A program made the position numbers and the translations under genes. From Methanosarcinales archaeon (GTDB lineage: Archaea > Halobacteriota > Syntropharchaeia > Alkanophagales > Methanospirareceae), in NCBI GenBank assembly GCA_025464585.1, contig JAODGL010000034.1, positions 1-30,801 on the forward strand: a stretch of 30,801 nt of DNA. The letters run 5' to 3'. The notes under the pieces were generated by a model that searched no databases, had not been told where the DNA came from, and saw only the letters and a list, made by a program, of their open reading frames with translations. Positions 8,501-15,123 of this stretch are shown piece by piece. Position 1 is the first letter of the stretch; each line of letters opens with the position of its first letter.

Positions 8501-9410
8501 ATATCAAAGAGGTAAAGTGGGAATAGGGATGCGGGTGGAATTCAGGACGAATAAGGATGAATTCTCGGGGTTATTCAAATGGTGGAAGGAGAATATCATG
8601 CCTTATATGTTCAGAAAAGACAAAATAGAAGTGATAAAAGACCCCTCTCTACACGAGGATTTACTAAATACACCTCATACGGAAGATAAAGAGTGCAAGA
8701 TATTGTTTATCGGGCGTGAAAAAGCCGATAAGATACCTTTCATCTTCAGGGCTAAGCCTGTGAAATTGGATTTGCTCCCTGAAGAGGACAGGGTAGCAAT
8801 ATTGTATCTGGACGACGATAATAGCAATTTAACGAAGATAGTAAGAGTGAAGAGGAGCAAAACACAGGAAACATACGACATTTCGATGGATTATGGAAGG
8901 TATTACATCGGAGGGAATTATAATCTCTGTTATGTGGAAGACACCGGGCATTCTGTGGTGTCAACTTTTCATGCGGCATCCGTGGAGAAGCTCATCCAGC
9001 GGTTAACTGGCGACCCTATAAACGTTCCCAAGACATATATTGACAACCTTAACCTTGTGGTCATCCAAAATGCAGTGCGAGGAAAAGACGGGAAATTGCT
9101 TCGTAGAGTAACGAGTGTGAATGAGATAGTGGGCTATGACCCGCTATCCAATTCTTTCTCTTACGTTGAAGTCTTCAAATGGAATCCTGTTACCGATACC
9201 TTCGAGTTCACCGGGAATATGAATTCTTACCTGCTGGAGCAGAAAATAGCGGTGAAGAAGCGAATACCGGAGAATAAGAGGCGGAGAATATACAAGGAGC
9301 TGGAGAAAAGAGCAAGGATGCTCCAAACAATCCATAAATCCGGTGTTACCGACTTCTACGATTTATTCACGGTATTAGCGAAGATAGAAAGGCAGGGGAT
9401 TGCTGCATAG
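5598..9410 (+). CDS. arlI: Archaellum motor ATPase ArlI containing an intein-like insertion
   Basis: ArlI is the hexameric type II/IV-secretion ATPase that powers archaellum assembly and rotation at the membrane protein ArlJ. The open frame of 1270 residues is about twice the family length. Residues 1-431 and 1116-1270 together give a normal 586-residue ArlI. Walker A is GETASGKT at 339-346, the Walker B region has IIVGEIRGEEG around 413-423, and the C-terminal part begins TGHSVVSTFHAASVEKLIQ. Residues 432-1115 interrupt the gene between FQSMQ and TGHSV and have intein signatures, annotated separately. The start is preceded by GGAGG at 5587-5591. Activity requires removal of the insertion, unless the enzyme tolerates it. 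Confidence 0.93.
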   Translation: MPGIKLPFEIQEVEEHTGGDLRQCSMYRLLPKEGKEYMEQSRHVLQYMHMIPIEELGTPKFFPELSRKMKNMKNPNLIYPINELIAVHICPDREGSRDFYIPIEPVIAKNYDALVGEVEARIVTLVDQFEEPKNEEEKRTILEKCIDMVCETNENGHNWNGGRNNRGLKNLFLRFQYRNNHKLQVTPYELKAIKYLMIRDKVGMGILEPFLHDPYIEDISCSGVGNIFLEHKIFEALRSPISFESKEDLDAFIIKLSEKIGKPVSYRNPIVDAVLPDGSRINIVYGEDISKRGSNFTIRKFSETPLSVLQLVEFGTFDYVIAAYLWITLHEGMNCFIAGETASGKTTTMNALTTFLPANAKIVSIEDTPELQVPHRNWIREVTRGGGRKGEEGASIGMFDLLKAALRQRPNEIIVGEIRGEEGRIAFQSMQCIAGGYILKAGGGLVDIRELFETARAKYDSEIENGKEVIKINDDYRIFAANEDGEIREARIEGIYKMPASELIEIATDDGLRLRVTPNHRFICNIEGERREITAKELLDEKREIFVYKPGKIEIMGEEKSLWDFIDACEKRPNVVKDEEFKELEEKFKSRHKFHIKRVADALRTSRKRIEDYFKRRSEVVSWDIYKYIFDFFGKELPEVIRFRFAGTNKDVILKKELRDILPFIGIFFVRGRMYRNRIFLDIPDDVALRIPFELKRVKNGYYIGSSALAWLIRDVFGLDRDDIPDRILGLGNSQLRYFTEGISACAEDHTLKTGDSWFWYALGRLIGDDSLYVSYKDGRIVDYRWQVKNANEDEGIRWALLARETIPNHANRISTKRDGNAYITRICKVERIFIDYLIKNGFIEFQDAPSGTTSRAVIAHVPCDKIPKEMLGAYLAGWFDSDWTIRKTKRGAIEIHTALDTLRNNGKVLAVEQMAFISWLVSEGILPPIMGVEIRFHPSLKQDAEVIASQIRKEIRSMQKLKIRLNEYQRGKVGIGMRVEFRTNKDEFSGLFKWWKENIMPYMFRKDKIEVIKDPSLHEDLLNTPHTEDKECKILFIGREKADKIPFIFRAKPVKLDLLPEEDRVAILYLDDDNSNLTKIVRVKRSKTQETYDISMDYGRYYIGGNYNLCYVEDTGHSVVSTFHAASVEKLIQRLTGDPINVPKTYIDNLNLVVIQNAVRGKDGKLLRRVTSVNEIVGYDPLSNSFSYVEVFKWNPVTDTFEFTGNMNSYLLEQKIAVKKRIPENKRRRIYKELEKRARMLQTIHKSGVTDFYDLFTVLAKIERQGIAA
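6891..8942 (+). mobile_element. Intein-like insertion with LAGLIDADG endonuclease inside ArlI
   Basis: In-frame, 684-codon insertion between Q431 and T1116 of ArlI. It starts with Cys (CIAGGYILKAGGGLVDI), matching intein block A. TPNH at 517-520 matches block B (TxxH). Two good LAGLIDADG-type helices follow: ALGRLIGDD (762-770) and LAGWFDSD (876-883), with acidic residues at the catalytic positions D769 and D883. The end, TYDISMDYGRYYIGG, resembles block F. Unusually, the last residues before Thr(+1) are YVED, not the usual HN, so cleavage chemistry is non-standard or impaired; the exact 3' border could shift by a few residues. Two weaker LAGLIDADG-like helices (around 664 and 740) lack acidic residues, which helps explain the large size. 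Confidence 0.85.
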
Positions 9411-9455
9411 CATAAATAAAATGCAAAATGCAAAATGAAAAGTGAAAAGTGAAAA
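9411..9455. repeat. A-rich short tandem repeats before arlJ
   Basis: The 45-bp gap is made of ATGCAAA units followed by GTGAAAA units (AAATGCAAAATGC, then AAAGTGAAAAGTG), a low-complexity sequence running into the arlJ start. No Shine-Dalgarno is present. Confidence 0.5.
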
Positions 9456-10973
9456 ATGAAAAAGAAAATAAATAAGAGGGTGGGTATTGCAGAGCAGATA
9501 AAAGAAGACCAGGCAATTGCTATTGACCTCCTTGACACCGTTACTTATATGGCTTCCATTGCAACTGCGAATATAAGCAGGGACAAGATCTTCGAACTTG
9601 CATCGCAACAGGATGGAATCACAGCACAGTATCTGAAGAAAATCTATCTGCTGGTGAAGAACTACGGCTATGAATACACGAAGGCGAGCAAAACAGTAGC
9701 GGAGGAGGCGCATCATCCCATGCTAAAAGGCTTCCTTATGCGACTATCCAGTGCATTGGCTACGGGGGAGGAGGAATCAAAATTCTTGAGCAGCGAAGTG
9801 GACAGGATGGTGGAAGTATATACAAACAAATATGAGAACGATGTAGAGAGCTTAAAGAAGTGGACAGATGCATATTCCGCAATACTCGTTTCCGTATCGC
9901 TCATCATTGCCGTTTTCCTTATAAGCACCATGCTGTTCCAGATAGGCGATTTATACACCACTTCTATTTTAGCCGGTGTTCTACTTTGCTTCATCTCTTT
10001 TCTCGGCGTCTATGCAATATACCGGGTAAGTCCATACGAGAAGATAGTGCATTCGCTCTCGGTGAAGTCAAAGGAGCAGGAGCTTGCGAAGAAGCTCAGC
10101 ACATTCATCTTACCTGCCGTCTGTATCCCCCCTCTTCTCCTTTTGATGCTCGGAGTGGAACCCTGGCTAATATTTCTCGTCATTTCTGCTTTGTTTGCTC
10201 CCATAGGCGTGGTTGGAATGATAGACAGTAAGAAGATAGAGAAAGCGGATGGAGACATCTCGGCATTTTTGAAGAGTCTCGGCTCTACTGCCGGAACCAC
10301 CGGAGCTACGATTACTACTGCGTTAGAACGGATGGATAAAAAATCAGTTGGATGCCTGGAAGAGAACGTGAACAGATTGTATAAGAGATTGGTAAACGGA
10401 GTAAATCCGAGGGTATGCTGGTATAATTTCGTGGGTGAGACAGGCTCTGAATTGATAAACAAATCCACACGCGTGTTCTTAGATGCGATAGAGCTCGGAG
10501 GAGACCCAACACGGATAGGTGAGACCGTTTCAAAATCGTCTTTGGGAATAGCATTACTGCGAATAAAAAGAAAACTTGTATCAACAGGGTTTATGAATCT
10601 TTCGATTCCTCTGCACGGAGCGATGTGTGGCGTTCTCATGTTTATCTACCGGATAATGTTTTCATTTAATAATGCGATAGCTGATATGATGGCTAAGCAC
10701 TCATCGGAGATGGGAGGAGCGGTATCTACTGGTATGACGGCAGGCATGGGGTTCAATATCGGTGGTTCCATTGACCTCTCTTTTATCGCAAATTTTGTTA
10801 TCTTCGTTATTTTCATCCTGACGATTGCCGATGCGTGTGCATCCAAATATGTAGCAGGTGGGAGCAATTACAAGTTGTGCTACTATCTCTCGGTAATGTT
10901 CTTCATTTCTGCAATCATTATCTTCGCGGTGCCGATAGCTACTGATAGAATTTTTACTTCGCACCTGCAATAG
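9456..10973 (+). CDS. arlJ: Archaellum membrane platform protein ArlJ
   Basis: ArlJ is the polytopic membrane platform on which ArlI works, related to TadC/PilC (T2SSF) proteins. This 505-residue protein has a soluble N-terminus (about 1-145) and a pair of hydrophobic segments near 145-190 (ILVSVSLIIAVFLIS and onward). Another hydrophobic pair lies near 215-255. A cytoplasmic T2SSF-like domain with FLKSLGSTAGTTGATITTAL follows. At least three further membrane segments lie in the last 130 residues. Length and topology match the family. The start is within A-rich repeats without a clear Shine-Dalgarno; ATG 9456 is the first in the frame with the family's N-terminal pattern. Confidence 0.93.
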   Translation: MKKKINKRVGIAEQIKEDQAIAIDLLDTVTYMASIATANISRDKIFELASQQDGITAQYLKKIYLLVKNYGYEYTKASKTVAEEAHHPMLKGFLMRLSSALATGEEESKFLSSEVDRMVEVYTNKYENDVESLKKWTDAYSAILVSVSLIIAVFLISTMLFQIGDLYTTSILAGVLLCFISFLGVYAIYRVSPYEKIVHSLSVKSKEQELAKKLSTFILPAVCIPPLLLLMLGVEPWLIFLVISALFAPIGVVGMIDSKKIEKADGDISAFLKSLGSTAGTTGATITTALERMDKKSVGCLEENVNRLYKRLVNGVNPRVCWYNFVGETGSELINKSTRVFLDAIELGGDPTRIGETVSKSSLGIALLRIKRKLVSTGFMNLSIPLHGAMCGVLMFIYRIMFSFNNAIADMMAKHSSEMGGAVSTGMTAGMGFNIGGSIDLSFIANFVIFVIFILTIADACASKYVAGGSNYKLCYYLSVMFFISAIIIFAVPIATDRIFTSHLQ

Positions 10974-10988
10974 AGGAGGTGAAAAGAA

Positions 10989-11420
10989 ATGGGGTGGCTA
11001 AGAAAATTGTTTAGAGGGAAAGAGAAGGAAGAGGAAGAAGTGATAAAAGTGCTGGACGAGCTTGACCAGGCGGAGGGAAAAGAGAGAGAGGAAGAAAATT
11101 TAATGGGCTCAGGGAATGGAGACATCACCGATTTAGAGAAGCAGTGGTTGGAGAGAAGAACGGAAAGTAAAGAGACGGTAGAGGTAGGGGGTAAAGAAGA
11201 TTTAGAAGAGGAGAAAAAAGAAAGTTCTGAGACAGAGGAGCGGGTGCAGGAAGATGAATTGATTTCGAGCTTAAAAGAGGCGGAGGAAAAAGAAGAAAGA
11301 GATGAGATGGACCGTGTGCTACTGGAGGTGGTAGAAGAGCTGGGGAACGTGCATGCAAAGGAGATATTGAACCTGGGAAGGGAAATATTGAGTGACATGA
11401 GAGGAGGTGGTGGAGGATAA
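10989..11420 (+). CDS. Acidic hypothetical protein after arlJ
   Basis: A 143-residue protein I do not recognise. It is very rich in Glu and Lys and probably extended or coiled-coil in its first 100 residues. It begins with a short basic amphipathic stretch, MGWLRKLFRGK, which might bind the membrane surface. The last 40 residues, from about DRVLLEVVEELGNVHAKEIL, look like a small helical domain. AGAGGAGGTG at 10973-10982 is a strong Shine-Dalgarno, 6 bp before the ATG, and the gene follows arlJ by 15 bp. It is therefore clearly part of the archaellum operon and probably interacts with ArlI/J or taxis adaptors, an inference from position only. Confidence 0.75.
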   Translation: MGWLRKLFRGKEKEEEEVIKVLDELDQAEGKEREEENLMGSGNGDITDLEKQWLERRTESKETVEVGGKEDLEEEKKESSETEERVQEDELISSLKEAEEKEERDEMDRVLLEVVEELGNVHAKEILNLGREILSDMRGGGGG

Positions 11421-11434
11421 AAAAATAAATTATT

Positions 11435-11543
11435 TTAGAGACACAGATTAACGCAGATGAAAAGATTAATGCCGTTAAAAATAACTTATCCATCTATCCA
11501 TCCACCAAAAGAAAAAATCTGTGTAAATCAGTGTCTTAAATAG
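11435..11543. repeat. Dispersed intergenic repeat, copy 2
   Basis: Left arm AGACACAGATTAACGCAGAT and right arm AATCTGTGTAAATCAGTGTC flank about 55 bp of unrelated sequence, forming an imperfect inverted repeat. The right arm runs directly into TTAAATAG (11536-11543), a TATA-like sequence about 31-38 bp upstream of the response regulator start. Confidence 0.65.
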
Positions 11544-11573
11544 ATAGAATGAGGTCTTTTTTACAGAATTAAG

Positions 11574-12407
11574 ATGACAAAACAATCGAAAAGGATAAGG
11601 ATACTGCACGTGGAAGACGATGCGATGGACTCGAAGTTAACGCAATTGATTCTGAAAAGGTTAGGATATAATAATTTTGATATTACCACGGTACCGGGAG
11701 CAGAGCAAGGGTTGGAAATATTGGGGGCTCGCGATTTTGACGTTATTGTCTCTGACTACAAGATGCCCGGAATGACTGGGATAGAATTTCTGGAAAAACT
11801 GAGACTGGAAGGGAATGACATTCCTTTTATTATCTTCACGGGAAAAGGAGAAGAGCGAGTGGCGATGGAAGCATTAAATAAAGGTGCGAACCGATACATC
11901 ACGAAGAATGGTACTCCTGCTGTTATTTTTGACACGCTGGGGCGGTACATCCAGGAAGTAGTAGAGGAAAAAGAAAGGGAAGAAGAAACCGCGAGGAGAA
12001 TAAGCCAGTTAGAGGAGATAAACAGGCGATTACAGGGTGCTTCAAAGTCGTTGGTCGTGGAACGCCGGGGTAAAAAAACGTATATTGACACCTTCTCGTT
12101 TATCAATGAATATCTGGACTTGATCATATTGGGGCTGATTATGGAGAAGCCAATGACTGTGAGCGATGTAATAGAAGCGATAAAGCGTAAATTTGGCGTT
12201 ATGGTCACCAGAGAGAGTTTGAGCGACCTTATGGATGGGTTAGAAGAGAAAGGTGTAATAGAGAGGCGGTTCTCAAAAGAGAGTAAATCTTTCGTACTCA
12301 CACTTGAGAAGGGAATGGAAGGTCTGCTCAGGGGTCCAACGTTTTCACGAGAGATGCTAACCAAATTTTTGCGATTGACGGAGGGATTTAAGATAAGTGA
12401 GCAGTGA
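11574..12407 (+). CDS. Response regulator with C-terminal winged helix
   Basis: A 277-residue two-component output protein. Residues 8-125 form a receiver domain: acidic pair D15-D16, predicted phosphoacceptor D61 in SDYKMPG, switch T89 in FTGKG and conserved K111. A coiled coil at about 128-160 (EEKEREEETARRISQLEE) links it to a helix-turn-helix domain resembling the PadR/winged-helix type (about 180-270; VTRESLSDLMDGLEEKGVIE). Phosphorylation probably alters DNA binding or partner contact. It starts the signalling cluster beside the archaellum operon and overlaps the next gene by 11 bp. The promoter may be donated by the repeat just upstream. Confidence 0.85.
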   Translation: MTKQSKRIRILHVEDDAMDSKLTQLILKRLGYNNFDITTVPGAEQGLEILGARDFDVIVSDYKMPGMTGIEFLEKLRLEGNDIPFIIFTGKGEERVAMEALNKGANRYITKNGTPAVIFDTLGRYIQEVVEEKEREEETARRISQLEEINRRLQGASKSLVVERRGKKTYIDTFSFINEYLDLIILGLIMEKPMTVSDVIEAIKRKFGVMVTRESLSDLMDGLEEKGVIERRFSKESKSFVLTLEKGMEGLLRGPTFSREMLTKFLRLTEGFKISEQ

Positions 12408-12762
12408 AGTGAGGAAGGAATTTGAGATATTGAAGATGGTTCAAATATTGCAACCTTCGATTTGGGTCCCGCTAAGCAGTCGAAGCATAAATATCAAAGC
12501 ATTACCCACCACCGGGACCATAGCAGGGAGGTTAAAAATAGATGAAGATGATGTTAAAAAATTATTACAAACTTATGAAAAGGCGGGACTCGTAACCATG
12601 AAGAAACTAATAGCGAGAAATGTGGTAAACCCCTCCTCGGGGGAGGATAAGGTCGTATATGTGTATGCACTTAGCAAAAAGGGTATAGTAAGATTGAAAT
12701 ACCTTGATGAGAATAGGGATGTGTTCAGCAGGATTTGGCTACGAAGATGGCTGTACCGGTGA
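12397..12762 (+). CDS. Small winged-helix DNA-binding protein
   Basis: A 121-residue protein starting at GTG 12397, with GGAGGG at 12381-12386 as a plausible Shine-Dalgarno; a GTG at 12409 is an alternative. The middle contains a helix-turn-helix pattern (IAGRLKIDEDDVKKLLQTYE, about 48-67). A wing-like beta pair follows (LVTMKKLIA ... VVYVYALSKKG), ending in LTxKG-like sequence common in winged-helix regulators. The overlap with the receiver-winged-helix gene implies coupled translation, so the two may act together as a regulator pair. Target genes are unknown; the adjacent archaellum or sensor operons are candidates. Confidence 0.65.
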   Translation: MSSEVRKEFEILKMVQILQPSIWVPLSSRSINIKALPTTGTIAGRLKIDEDDVKKLLQTYEKAGLVTMKKLIARNVVNPSSGEDKVVYVYALSKKGIVRLKYLDENRDVFSRIWLRRWLYR

Positions 12763-12799
12763 TAAAGCAAGAAATTTGAGCGTTTTGTCCGATTGCAAA

Positions 12800-12822
12800 T
12801 ATTTGAAATTTAATTTCAAATA
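12800..12822. repeat. Perfect palindrome upstream of the sensor operon
   Basis: TATTTGAAAT and ATTTCAAATA are perfect 10-bp arms around TTA, 56 bp before the start of the membrane sensor gene and about 37 bp after the winged-helix gene. It could be an operator. It shares the TTGAAAT half-site with the palindrome at 156-189, but with the halves in the opposite orientation. Confidence 0.55.
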
Positions 12823-12877
12823 TAGGAACATTCTTATGTAAAATAAGAAATAATATGAAGAGGGAGTAAAACGAGTA

Positions 12878-14215
12878 ATGGGATTATCCAGGGCACGAAA
12901 AATTGCAACCGGTAAGAAAGAACTACCCGGAAGTAGTATATTTCTCAAACTGGCGGTAGCAATGATACTTTTATCCCTTATATCAGTAGCAATCATCCTG
13001 ACAGTGGCATTAAAGGAGCAAAAGCGGGTGATGGAGAATAATCTGATTGAAGCTAACAGGCGACTTGCAGAGGTAACCGCAAGGAGCATTGAAGCGGGTT
13101 ATATCACGGAAACATTCCTCAGAACGCTCAATCAAATAAACGCTTCAGAAGATATTTTATTCTGGTGGATTGTCTCTCCAGAAGGAGAGATTTACTTAGC
13201 TGATAATCCCGCAATGTGCGGTAAGAGGATTGGTATCACATCCTATAACGCAGTCGTTGAAGATTATGTTTACAATGGCGAAGAGATAAAATTCCTCGTT
13301 CAACCGCTGGCGATAGGCGAGCCGGGTAAGACGGAAGCACTCTGTATTGGCATATCCTTGAAATCAGTCAGAGAAGCCACAGATATGCTTATCCTCAATG
13401 GCATATTGTATTTCGTCGCGATAGCCGGGTTTGCATGTTTGCTTTCCCTTTTCATCGCCAGAAGGTTCACAGAACCTATAACGCAACTGTTAGAAGGTAC
13501 GAAAGCGATTTCGAGAGGTGAGTTCGACCATCGAGTGGCGATAAAGAGCGGTGACGAAATCGAGGAATTGGGCTATTCATTCAATGAAATGGCAGAACGT
13601 GTTAAAAAATCAATCGAAGGGGAGAAGATGGCGAGGAGAGAGACGGAGAATATTATGAATACGATGATTAATTCGCTTGTGGTGGTGGGTCCTGATGGAA
13701 GGATTATAAAAGCGAATAAGGCTGCTTTTGACCTCTTAGGGTATAGTGAAGCGGAATTAATTGGTATGCCGTTCGATAAAATCATCGGTCCGAAGGATAA
13801 AGATGGAGGTAGAATCGGAATGAAGAAGCTGATAGAAGAAGCGACGGATTCTGTCGTGAATTTTGAGACCACGTGTATGGCAAAGGATGGGAGAGAGATC
13901 CCGGTGAACTTATCCGCTTCTGTGATGCGAGATGAGGGAGGAAACCTGCGAGGTATTGTCTGTGATGCATGTGACATCACGGAGAAGAAGCGAGCGGAAG
14001 AAGAGCGACAGAAATACATGGCTGAGCTTGAGCGCTTCAATCGTCTGGCTGTGGACAGGGAATTGAAGATGATAGAACTGAAGCGCGAGGTGAACCGACT
14101 TTATGAACGGCTCGGTGAGAAGCCACGATATGACCTCTCGTTTGTGGGCGATAAAAAATTACAAATGAAGAATTACGAAATAGAGGAGGAAAAAAACGAG
14201 AATGAAAAAGAGTAG
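12878..14215 (+). CDS. Membrane sensor: Cache-like, HAMP and PAS, no kinase domain
   Basis: A 445-residue receptor. A first membrane helix (about 25-48) is followed by an extracellular sensory region of about 120 residues with a Cache-like pattern (FWWIVSPEGEIYLAD). A second helix follows near 170-195, then a HAMP domain (about 195-250; RRFTEPITQL, GEFDHRV). A PAS domain at about 258-372 contains VVGPDGRIIKANKAAFDLLG and ends DITEKK. The C-terminus is a coiled coil ending LKREVNRLYERLGEKPRYDL, a tail often seen in PAS signalling proteins. No HisKA, ATPase, GGDEF or receiver domain is present, so it must signal through a partner such as the kinases downstream. It overlaps the DUF169 gene by 14 bp. 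Confidence 0.82.
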   Translation: MGLSRARKIATGKKELPGSSIFLKLAVAMILLSLISVAIILTVALKEQKRVMENNLIEANRRLAEVTARSIEAGYITETFLRTLNQINASEDILFWWIVSPEGEIYLADNPAMCGKRIGITSYNAVVEDYVYNGEEIKFLVQPLAIGEPGKTEALCIGISLKSVREATDMLILNGILYFVAIAGFACLLSLFIARRFTEPITQLLEGTKAISRGEFDHRVAIKSGDEIEELGYSFNEMAERVKKSIEGEKMARRETENIMNTMINSLVVVGPDGRIIKANKAAFDLLGYSEAELIGMPFDKIIGPKDKDGGRIGMKKLIEEATDSVVNFETTCMAKDGREIPVNLSASVMRDEGGNLRGIVCDACDITEKKRAEEERQKYMAELERFNRLAVDRELKMIELKREVNRLYERLGEKPRYDLSFVGDKKLQMKNYEIEEEKNENEKE

Positions 14216-15041
14216 TGAGATGAGCTTTAAGGAAGCGAGCAGGAGATTTGTGGATATGTTTGGGGGTGAGGAAGTGATACCGCCCGTGGGGGTGAAGTTA
14301 ATACCAAAAGGAAAAGAAGTCCCGAAGGGAACGAGAGCGGTAGAAGAATATCAAGGCGTTCCGTGGTGCGAAGCGGTAAGAATTGCCGCTACGAAGGGGG
14401 AGGTGGTAGTAATAAATAAAGAGAACGTGGGTTGTCCGGCGGCAGCCATTGCTCTTGGTCTCGTTGACCAGTATGAAAAAGAGCCGCTGAGCGGAAAGCG
14501 GAAATACACCGATTTGATGACCGAACCTGCTGCACCCGCTGACTTCACTTCCGGACTGGTCTATGCATGCAAAGATAGTGGGAACATGCAGTTCGCTCTT
14601 TTTGGCAGCGATGATGTGGGGCGGTATGAAACATTAGGAGCGGCACTAAAAGCGGTTTCCGGGATGAAGGCAATTCAACCGGCAATTATGGATGCAGCCG
14701 TGGTATACCAAGCGGAAAAACTGGACCTCACGCCTGACGTGGTGATTATAGCAGTGAAACCGAAACAGGCACTGCTTGCGATTCAAGGCTACAATTTCCT
14801 CTCCGGCAATCGTTTTGAAATGAGCACCATCGGGATTAGAGGTGTATGTGCAGACCTGACTGCTCTGCCTTTTCTGGAACAGAAGCTAAATGGGTCTTTC
14901 TTCTGCCTCGGTGCAAGAGCACTCGGAGGTTGGAACGGTGACCTGCTGGGTTTGGGCATGCCATTCTCGAACTTCCAGCAGATGGTCACCGGCATGGAAA
15001 AGTCAGCGACCGGATTTCCGTACAGGGCTTATCCCGAATAG
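14202..15041 (+). CDS. DUF169 family protein
   Basis: A 279-residue soluble protein of the DUF169 family, whose biochemical role is not established to my knowledge. Family-type features are PWCEAVRIAATKGEVVVI and the conserved NVGCPAAAIALGL (about 78-90) with one conserved cysteine. TPDVVIIAVKP in the centre and the Gly-rich GIRGVCADL near the end also fit. There are no membrane segments. GAGGAGG at 14183-14189 precedes the ATG by 12 bp, and the gene overlaps the membrane sensor gene upstream. This coupling suggests it is either the output or a ligand/redox-binding helper of that sensor. The association is inferred. Confidence 0.8.
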   Translation: MKKSSEMSFKEASRRFVDMFGGEEVIPPVGVKLIPKGKEVPKGTRAVEEYQGVPWCEAVRIAATKGEVVVINKENVGCPAAAIALGLVDQYEKEPLSGKRKYTDLMTEPAAPADFTSGLVYACKDSGNMQFALFGSDDVGRYETLGAALKAVSGMKAIQPAIMDAAVVYQAEKLDLTPDVVIIAVKPKQALLAIQGYNFLSGNRFEMSTIGIRGVCADLTALPFLEQKLNGSFFCLGARALGGWNGDLLGLGMPFSNFQQMVTGMEKSATGFPYRAYPE

Positions 15042-15044
15042 GAA

Positions 15045-15090
15045 GAATGCAATTGGTTAAAATTCTAAATCCCAAATCCAAATGACCATA
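15045..15090. repeat. Low-complexity intergenic repeat
   Basis: The gap contains AAATTCTAAATCCCAAATCC, a pattern of short CAAAT/CCAAA units also seen at 25231-25330. It overlaps the alternative ATG at 15082, making that start less likely for the kinase gene. Confidence 0.4.
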
Positions 15091-15123
15091 ACAGATTCAA
15101 AGAAAGATGGTGAAAAGAGGATA

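Noticed and set aside
6891..8942. Group I/II intron in arlI
   Set aside because: The insertion is in frame with no stop codons and carries Hint and endonuclease protein motifs, so it fits an intein rather than an RNA intron.
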